Shown here: piece by piece, positions 57,701-64,000 of the stretch
How positions within the stretch are numbered: position 1 is the first letter of the stretch
Layout: each line of letters begins with the position of its first letter
NCBI GenBank assembly: GCA_016617855.1
Contig: JAECUM010009388.1
Span: forward strand, 1 to 64,000
DNA from: Megalonaias nervosa
Taxonomy: Eukaryota > Mollusca > Bivalvia > Unionida > Unionidae
DNA: 64,000 nucleotides
Direction: 5' to 3'
Made by a program: the position numbers and the translations under genes
The notes under the pieces: model-generated
Databases searched by the model: none
Told to the model about the DNA's origin: nothing
Seen by the model: the letters and a program-made list of their open reading frames with translations, nothing else

Positions 57701-59116
57701 GGAACAGACATTTTTAAAAACACATCTAGTATGGATATGGTATAGACTTCCTGTGATCATCTGACTATAAAATGGCTTAAACTGTATGACATTTAATTGC
57801 TAATTTGACAGACGAAACCTAAAAGTAATCACTGGATAATACTATGTGTGATGAGTAGTAATTTGGAAAGAACTAAAGATGTTAATGGGTTATGGCTCGA
57901 TTACTAAAGAGCTCAAACAGCATAAAATATTTAACATTACTTGGATTCTTTCAGTATGGTTGGATTGTTTTTGGTTTAAAATATGTTGAGATGATTATAC
58001 AATGATCAGAAGTATTTGGAAGGGATTAAAGACAAGTTGATGGATTATCACTAGATTAGTCATGACTAAAGATCACAGGTGGCATAAAACTGGTTGGATT
58101 GGCTTCAGTACTGAAAGTTTGTTGATATATTTAAGTACGCATTATCTCCCAATGCTATAATGCCAAAATCTAAACTACCAAAATATCACAAGAAATTCAA
58201 TAATTGATGAAAACATGAATTTCGGTGGTTTGATTTAGTTCAATGGGATATAAATCTGTATTCAGCCATTCCTGTAAAATCAAATCTAAAAAAGAACTTC
58301 CCAAATTTGACCCAGATATAGTAGCATCAACCTTGAGCAGTTCTAGCAGGCAGTCTGGAACCTAAATCTATCCACAGGTAGGAAACATTTTAAACTCCTT
58401 GGTGAACTAAAGTTGTACAAAACAATGCCACGTTCCGATGCAGGCAACTGAAAGTATATTTTCTATTCTGAAAAAATTCAGGACAACTCTGGAGTAAACC
58501 TGGATCCAGTAATGACACATTTCCTAAGTGCTGTGAACAACCAAGATGAAGACTGCCACAAATATAATCCTGGTAATGATCTAAGAAAGACTAAAATATT
58601 TGTGCTACGTAAAGGGAAATATGGGCAGCAAGTTACACTAAATGGACTTGTGTGATGAAATGATGTGCACATTTCAATATAGGACAAGAAATTTGTACCA
58701 TAGTTGTCATTTGTCCATGTGCGTGTTAAAATTTGGGATGATGAAAATTATTGTGATATCAAAACTTACTCCCAATTTTGCAGATCTCCTGATTTGTCCT
58801 AAGCAGACTCATCTGTTCTGTCACATGTGATTATCATCAATCCCACCCTTCATTCTTACAAAAGGTTGGAGAAATAATACAAGAAGAAAAAATAAAAAAA
58901 AAATGATATGTCTCTTTGTGGTAAGTCTGTGCAAACAATAAATTGTGTAAATCCTTTTTTTATTATTCGTTAGCTACAACTACATGCAATATATTTGGTC
59001 TCTTCACTTCCATCAAAACAACGTTCAATTGATTAAATGAAACTATTTTAAAAATTGATTATAAGATTTCAAACAGGGACTTACCTCCATCGTCTATAAG
59101 TATATCTAATTTTTCT
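48677..59116 (-). CDS. tada2b: Host gene: TADA2B-like transcriptional adaptor, last four coding exons
   Basis: Four minus-strand exons (59116-59085, 57240-57152, 50757-50695, 48799-48677) are bounded by AG...GT splice sites and join with consistent phases into about 102 codons. They carry SLPGYEMLSERERR, LCSSIGMSPANYITIKT and DYLQRRQGLPVKIRYPS with KIMSFLTDNGWIGVT at the end. The L-P-G-Y-x-x-L-S-x-x-E ... L-C and the closing F-L-T-x-x-G-W-I match what I know of the ADA2 C-terminus, and 'K-D-x-L-Q-x-R-Q-G' points to the TADA2B paralogue. ADA2 proteins bridge the GCN5 acetyltransferase and the SAGA complex in the nucleus. The N-terminal ZZ and SANT exons must lie beyond 64000. Introns of 2, 6.4 and 1.8 kb hold transposons. 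Confidence 0.85.
48800..50694 (-). other. Last intron of the TADA2B-like gene
   Basis: About 1.9 kb, GT at 50694 and AG at 48800. It holds the 808 bp hAT derivative at 49380-50187 and otherwise unremarkable AT-rich DNA. Confidence 0.75.
49380..50187. mobile_element. Non-autonomous hAT derivative, 808 bp, TSD CATTAT
   Basis: Starts CAGACCTGCCAA and ends TTGGCAGGTTTG; CATTAT lies directly on both sides (49374-49379 and 50188-50193). The ends share 'ttcagtaaggtgtaa' and 'aagggtcattttcctaagac' with the transposase-coding copy at 50935, but the centre has no transposase. Confidence 0.85.
50695..50757 (-). other. tada2b: TADA2B-like internal exon, 63 bases
   Basis: Acceptor tttttattttcag|ctg and donor aag|gtaaat; 21 codons in phase 0 encode LCSSIGMSPANYITIKTCII plus K. 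Confidence 0.9.
50935..53721 (-). mobile_element. hAT transposon copy 1, 2787 bp, TSD CCATGG
   Basis: Terminal inverted repeats CAGACCTGCCAACCCT and its complement (ending gttggcaggtctg) bound the element; CCATGG flanks it at 50929-50934 and 53722-53727. The transposase lies on the minus strand inside. The uninterrupted SINE elsewhere confirms both boundaries. A 6 bp duplication, rather than the usual 8, points to the hAT6-type subgroup. Confidence 0.9.
51098..53416 (-). pseudogene. hAT transposase with BED-type zinc finger, copy 1
   Basis: In order from 53416: a BED-like finger (YCTLCRIDLNISHGGRDDCC ... KKHTEY), then PFSIATDGSND with the first catalytic Asp, AFESDNASVMTCCNKG with the second Asp, CGKEQRKIVKHCVTRWLSL, a Lys/Ser-rich insertion (KVSSSKDKVPHVSGNK), and the C-terminal dimerisation region with VPHSNAGCERVFSFV carrying the Glu. 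Frameshifts or stops near 52970, 52580, 52280 and 51720-51970 break it. The three acidic residues are intact, so the damage is recent. Confidence 0.9.
54003..55118. repeat. Intron DNA with mollusc-type repeats
   Basis: Phrases 'aaaccattttcttctt...cagtcacagtgac' and 'accctaa...atcaatag' recur at about 54440-54640, 54830-54900 and 54960-55120. No exon. Confidence 0.5.
55125..55922. mobile_element. Non-autonomous hAT derivative, 798 bp, TSD CCTTTA
   Basis: Starts CAGACCTGCCAACCCT and ends gttggcaggtctg; CCTTTA directly flanks both ends (55119-55124 and 55923-55928). It is clearly the same internal sequence as the 808 bp copy at 49380, with divergence. Confidence 0.9.
55929..56777. repeat. Intron DNA with interspersed repeats
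   Basis: Mollusc-type 'cttctttcagtcagtgaccttgacc' repeats to about 56575, then one unit of the 144 bp family (56580-56770). Confidence 0.55.
56778..57003 (-). repeat. SINE family 2, diverged copy
   Basis: Minus orientation, with 'gggtttaacaccattt', 'caggctataaacagtggccagtat', 'gaaacaccaat' and 'ctttctcacatact' and a decayed head near 57000. Confidence 0.75.
57152..57240 (-). other. tada2b: TADA2B-like internal exon, 89 bases
   Basis: Acceptor gcctttttcag|acc and donor cgg|gtaggt. Phase continues from the upstream exon (one base carried over). It encodes an acidic linker and SLPGYEMLSERERR. Confidence 0.85.
57241..59084 (-). other. TADA2B-like intron
   Basis: About 1.84 kb with GT at 59084 and AG at 57241. 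A poly-C run lies near 57485. No further exon or recognised repeat is seen. Confidence 0.6.
59085..59116 (-). other. tada2b: TADA2B-like micro-exon, 32 bases
   Basis: Preceded by a polypyrimidine tract and tttatctttcag, followed by gtaagt. Only the reading EKLDILIDDG is open and its phase matches the next exon. Very short, hence somewhat less certain than the others. Confidence 0.7.
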
Positions 59117-59329
59117 CTGAAAGATAAAAGAAGGCTGATGAATATTACTGGCAATTTAACATAAAATTTTTCTCTATCGGGCATGAGAATGGCAGGAGAA
59201 AAAAAATCTGAAAAAGATGGATGGTCCATTGCAGAATTCTGTCTCGAGCAAGGGGGGGGTGTCAGGGTGTCAAAGAAGAAAAGCCAACCACACCTGATAA
59301 ACAACCACCTTTATATTAACTTTTATCAC

Positions 59330-59876
59330 AAACTTTGAATATGAGATGCATCCTATCACCTAGTGTTATGACTGATGGTGTAAAAGCACTATACCACTGA
59401 TTAAAAAAACCCACTGGTAATGAACTCAATGCAAAAACTTAACTAGTAAAACAAGAAATATAGATCACAAAGACCTTCTTTCATTGTAAGGCCATGGTGT
59501 TAATGCATACAATCATCAGGTTTTGATGATTTAGCACAAAATGTGGGTTAGTGACCTACTTTTGTGATGAGGCTACTGATCAAGATGCAACCCTTCAAGA
59601 AGTTTCATGAATCTAGGTATAACAGTATATATACTTGGTGCAAAAAACCTATCTGGTCATGAGCTAAATGCCAAATCTTAACACAAGCCAGAAAAATATG
59701 AATTGTCTGTCCCAGTGACATTCTTTTGTGGAAAGGGTATCACAGTAATAAAGATGCATAAAATCATCTAGATTGATGATTCTAGCATTACAGAGCCTTA
59801 GAAATAAACCACAAAATTTAACCAAATTCAGTGAAATGTGATATATAGGTCAACTGGCCTGCTTTTGTGGTATAGT
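59330..59876. repeat. Interspersed repeat with 'aacttaac-agccag-aaaatatga'
   Basis: Shares phrases with 46770-47620, including 'ctaaatgcaaaaacttaac' type strings and 'gatgcatacaatcat'. No gene. Confidence 0.5.
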
Positions 59877-60189
59877 ATACCATATATACTGGGACACAAA
59901 TATTTTTTTTTTCCCGTCCCAGAACTTATGGTGAAACTTTTTTTCACCTAGGTCGTATGTCCCAAGACTTAAGAAATGAAATAAATTTGTGTTGTATTTG
60001 TGCTCCCCCCTCCATGCACACTGCAATAAAAGATAAACAAAACGCTTATTTAATAATAAAAAGGAAGAAACTAAGCTTGTATTATCATTTATTCCTTTGT
60101 TCTCAACATGAGCATTAATGAAAAAAAATATATCCACGAAATCCATATATGTAGCATAGGCTTCCATACTGTAGTGTATATCACTTATG

Positions 60190-62870
60190 CAGACCTGCCA
60201 ACCCTAAAGAGACATTCTCAGTAAGTCAGTCAAAATTTTTCAGTAAGTTGGACCAATTTTCAGTAAGGTGTTAAAAACTATTAAGTACTGGCAACAAATA
60301 AAATTTTAATAACCATTACAGTTTATATCCATGTTGTAACTTACAATATATAGCTACTGATGTGTCTGGTACATGGTACTTTTGCACTTTCCAAGAAATG
60401 TCTGGTCAAACTCCATTTTGAAGCATTCTCTCCCCCCCCTTTTCACTTTCATGACCAAAATTGCTTACAAGGTATCAACTGACATAGATGATCTGGATTT
60501 TGAGTGGGTATTTTTTGCAATAAATAAGAACACCCTCTCACAACCTGCATTTGAATGAGAAACATTAAGTACATTCTTCATGATGCTGGACAACAATTTG
60601 TATCTGAACTGGCCATTAGCATCCTTGAGTTCACTAATAAGATCCCATTGCTTGTCAACTCGTTTAGTGTTTAAGATCTCAGGATTCAATTCATCTACTA
60701 GGTAATTCAAAAACTCTGCTTCCAAGTTGTCTCGCCAGTTGATTTCTTTGGGTTCCATACACATAAATCTTGATGGGAAATACATCACACTGCTAAAATC
60801 ACTCATCATCCTTTTTGACACATCAGCAACTGCACTGTGTTTTAGAAGTTCAATATTCAAGGGAAACCTCTTAACAATGTAATCACAAACAGTTGTGTAA
60901 TAGTCCCTTACATCTTTATAGAATTGACAAAGGCTACTTTCATACAGCTTACTTTCAGCCAAGTATTTTCTTGTTTCTGAACCTACTAAAAGTGTATCAG
61001 CTGACTTTTGTTTCTTAGTTATGATAATCGATATCAGTAAGATCCTTGGCTTGTGAAATTTATGTAGCCTTTACAAATCAAATCAGCAACTGCCTTAATA
61101 ATTCAAGCATGTTTTCTCTAAGTTTGTGGATCATAGGCTCCTCCTGTTGCATGATTAAGTTGTATTTGTTAAATAATGGAATTATGTGGTCTAGAAATAA
61201 GCAATAAATCTTCACCCTCCGGGACTGCAGAGCCTTACACACACTCATAGTCTTTCCTCTCTGTAACCGATTTTTTTTTTACTGTCTTTCTGGTTATTTC
61301 TAACCAATGGTGTCCGACATCTAGACAGAGCCTTTTTATCTGATTTCTGTAATTTAGCTTTCTCTAAGGAACCTATCTTGGGTTTTATTTTCTCAGTCTT
61401 TCCTGCTGAGGCTAACTTGAGGGTAGTGCAAAATCTGACTTCTAGATTTATCACAGTTAAAAGCTTTACTGCATGTACTTGCACTGTCGTTATTTATTCT
61501 TTATTACTACATACATGTGGAACTTTTATCCTTGGAACTAGACACCTTCTCTGACATCCTACTTTTGGCTTTAGCTCTTTTGCCTTTAACCTCTTGTTTC
61601 TTGGTTTCTTTACCAAAATATATTTGTAAGGGTTCCCACTGTTCCAACAGTCTCTTTATACCTTCACCAAGAGACAACCATCTTGTTACACAATGCTTCA
61701 CTATTTTTCTCTGCTCTTTCCCACAAAGAGTCTGAAGATCTTTCAGTTCCATTTGTCTATTCACACTTTTATCCCAATAATGTATGTCCACTAATAAGTC
61801 ATCAAAACTAATAGACAACATATCAGCACCCTTTTAACTGCTAAATGTATCAAATGGCATGAACATCCACTCAGATACACTGAGGGATTCACCATAGTTA
61901 TATGTCCAAATACACCTTTATTGCAACATGTCATCACTGAAGCATTATCTGATTCAAAGGCAATACAGTTATTCCAACTTACGTTTCTCTTTTTCAAATC
62001 CTCATCCAATAATGTGAAAATATTTTCCCCAGTAGAGGCTCCATCACATGTTGGAACTGACAAAAGTGCTTCAGTTACAACCCCATCTGTGTTATTAAAA
62101 TATCTAACAACAACTGGGTACAGCTTCTCAGAATCATTGCTACCATCAGTTGCTATATTGAAAGGCTGGGATGAAATATTGTTAACAATGCCTTCCTGTA
62201 TTGACTTGTACTATTGTAATACAATAGCAGTAGTTTTTGTTCTGCCACACTTATAAATATTTGCTACTGACAATTTGGGAAACGTGCACTTGAATAGTTT
62301 AGAAGCATGGTCAGATGCAGCAGTTGCACCATTATGCTCAAAAAAAAAGTTTGTAAAATACACTTCGGCCTTAATGACCTTTAATTCAGTTTCTGGCACT
62401 ACAGATCCAAATCCCATAGAGGTCAGTGACTTACAACTTGATTTCACTGCAACATATTCTGTACGTTTTTGGGAATTTACATGGCGGCAACAGTCATCTC
62501 GCCCACCGTGGGAAATGTTCAAGTCAACACGACATAACGTGCAATAAATGTAATGGTCACCTTTTTTACTTTTTTCTAAGCATGACCAAGTATCTGAGTA
62601 ATCTCTTTTATACTTTTGCAACCACTGTTTCAGCTTTTTACGAGGCTGGTTGTCCTCTCCACCTCTGACGCATTTTTGTTTGGAAGACATTTTCAGACGA
62701 CCTGATGACAAAACAAAAAATGAAATCTAGATCAGATGCGTGCTTCTCAAGAACAAAATAGGCAGGTTTAAAGCATCTGAGGTACCAATGTATAGTTAGT
62801 CTGGTTCCCTACCAAAATCCACTCAGTCTAAGATGAAACTCAAATCCGAACACAGACTGAATTATATCCA
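60190..62870 (-). mobile_element. hAT transposon copy 2, right end deleted
   Basis: It starts CAGACCTGCCAACCCT like copy 1 and stays alignable with it to about 62855. The last ~200 bases of copy 1, including the right inverted repeat, are missing; only 'ccaggtct' near 62868 recalls it. The left flank ends CTTATG, but no matching duplication is found on the right. Confidence 0.85.
60465..62711 (-). pseudogene. hAT transposase, copy 2
   Basis: Same domains as copy 1: BED-like finger (YCTLCRVDLNISHGGRDDCC), AFESDNASVMTCCNKG, CVTRWLSL and SNAGCERVF. Some breaks differ: here CSCHLIHLAVKRV is continuous where copy 1 is frameshifted, and a stop follows SMSVDTL where copy 1 reads on. The copies therefore decayed independently after insertion. 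Confidence 0.9.
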
Positions 62871-63424
62871 GGTCTACTGTATGACAGTGTCTTGCAAAAA
62901 AAAATTATTAATTGAAAACGCGTTCACTTGAGCGTAAGTGACAATCTTTTCGCCAGCACGGGTTACAAAAGTATCATACTACTGACCCGCAAACATCATT
63001 GCTCCTTTTTATTAATTATAACTACAGATGCCAAGCACAGAGAAGCCTGGGTGGTGAATAAACACAACTGGCAGTGAGCAGTAAACTCCTTCTTTGAACT
63101 TACCGAAAGGACATCAAAGACAAAGGTTATTTTTATTACAAAGCAAGCCGACCTCAGAAGCTGACTTTGGATACTCTGAAGCCATTTTTTTCAAAGGATA
63201 TTAATACAAAGGTTATTTTATTGCAAAGCAAGCTGACCTCAGAAGCCAACTATGGATTCTCTTAAGTGCGCCCATTTTTTTTGGGGGGGGAATATACAAA
63301 GATGGCCAAGATATGAAAACTAACTTTGGTTTTTTTTCACCGGTATTCATGGGAATTTTGAAAATAAATTGAAACAATGGAACAATTTTTAAAGTAACAC
63401 AATATAGTGCTTCATGCACAGACA
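62871..63424. other. 5' part of the Tigger-like element
   Basis: A ~75 base direct repeat lies at about 63119-63191 and 63211-63282 (shared 'caaagcaagc-gacctcagaagc'). No intact frame. Confidence 0.45.
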
Positions 63425-63830
63425 TTGATGACCCAGCGTCACCCAGAAGATTTGGCGAGAAAAAAAAAAACGTGATGAATTCGTGAAAGCCAGAAGAGAA
63501 GCAGATGATTTTGCAGACAATATGATCATTAACATGGATGAAATTCTGGTGTACTTTGATTGCATTCCTGGATGGACTGACGATAAGATGGGGATCAAAA
63601 GTATGAGAATTAGACTGGTGCAGATTTGAAAAAATCTGACTTTAGTCCTTGTAGTTTCCACTTCAGGTGATGTGTTGTCTCTAACAATTTTTCACGGTAT
63701 GAGAAAGCTAAAAAAATATTCATGCACCGAAAGAATGGATCGTATGTGTGCAGGAGAAGGGTTGTGTTGGCGAGATGCTGAAGTGGATTAAAGAGTTTTA
63801 TCTCAAGTACACAGTTTTATATTTTTTAAA
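63425..63830 (+). pseudogene. pogo/Tigger-type DDE transposase fragment
   Basis: Consecutive frames read FVKARREADDFADNMIINMD then EILVYFDCIPGWTDDKMGIK, VLVVSTSGDVLSLTIFHG and EWIVCVQEKG. The motif N-M-D-E-T/I-x-x-Y-F-D followed by G-x-K-S and L-T-V/L-V-L ... F-x-G is the first catalytic Asp region and core of Tigger/jerky-type DDE transposases. At least three frameshifts. The later Asp residues are not seen before the window ends. Confidence 0.7.
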
Positions 63831-64000
63831 ATGAAATTTCCACTGGAGTGCAGTTTTGGACATGTAATTTTCAAATGATTTAAAAGGTGTCCCCACAACT
63901 TATGACTAGAAAAAAACGATGTGTCCCAGAACATACAGTGCACAAAAAATTACTTTTAAAATTAATTTACGGTGTCCCAACATATATGGTGTCCCAACAT

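Larger units (their letters stand above)
59883..64000 (+). mobile_element. pogo/Tigger-like DNA transposon with nested hAT copy, runs off the right edge
   Basis: The left end reads atatatactgggacacaaa (59883-59901). The right end read on the other strand gives ATATATGTTGGGACACC (63987-63971), and a second 'ggtgtcccaacat' follows to the window edge. Between them lie 5' non-coding DNA, the hAT copy at 60190, and a decayed Tigger-type transposase at about 63425-63830. The exact terminus and TA duplication cannot be fixed because the window stops. Confidence 0.7.

Noticed and set aside
59850..60167. 105-codon minus-strand frame at the Tigger left end
   Set aside because: It crosses the inverted repeat and poly-T; no protein similarity, low complexity in part.

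Overview
The window looks like animal nuclear DNA, most likely from a marine mollusc (probably a bivalve). Genes are sparse and spliced. Several tRNA-derived SINE families end in short simple repeats. Long microsatellites are common, and the interspersed repeats (for example the 'tttcttctttcagtcagagtgacc' type at 40.3-43.2 kb and 54.4-56.6 kb) are ones I associate with mollusc genomes. That taxonomic call is inference. No bacterial operon, rRNA operon or CRISPR array is present.

Two decayed Polinton/Maverick-type (adintovirus-like) integrated elements occupy the left half. Element A (about 4.6-9.5 kb, perhaps to 10.2 kb) has minus-strand remnants of a membrane protein, a PLA2-like protein and a zinc ribbon. 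These are back to back with plus-strand remnants of a packaging ATPase, two unknown ORFs, a minor capsid protein, a short ORF and the major capsid protein. Element B (about 16.2-33.0 kb) is far better preserved. Its minus-strand arm holds four unknown genes and a fiber-like gene with phage-tail-fiber repeats and a discoidin-like C-terminus. Its plus-strand arm holds ATPase, a coiled-coil protein, minor capsid (split by a 1.3 kb insertion), a pVI-position protein, major capsid, two small membrane/core proteins, an adenain-type protease, a zinc ribbon, a PLA2-integrase fusion with chromodomain, small unknown genes, an HNH endonuclease gene on the opposite strand, and a family B DNA polymerase cut off before its palm motifs. 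All carry stops or frameshifts, so both elements are dead copies. The shared ATPase > minor capsid > short ORF > major capsid order confirms the assignment.

Between and to the right of these (10.3-16.2 kb, 33-48 kb) I see no genes. These stretches hold microsatellites, five copies of one SINE family (two of them head to head) and diverged tandem arrays with a period near 144 bp.

From 59.1 down to 48.7 kb on the minus strand lie the last four coding exons of a host gene. Their joined phases agree, and the C-terminal protein fits the transcriptional adaptor TADA2B (SAGA complex). Its introns are full of transposons: a 2.79 kb hAT element inserted in a SINE, two ~800 bp non-autonomous relatives (all three with 6 bp target-site duplications), and a second hAT copy nested inside a pogo/Tigger-like element that runs off the right edge.
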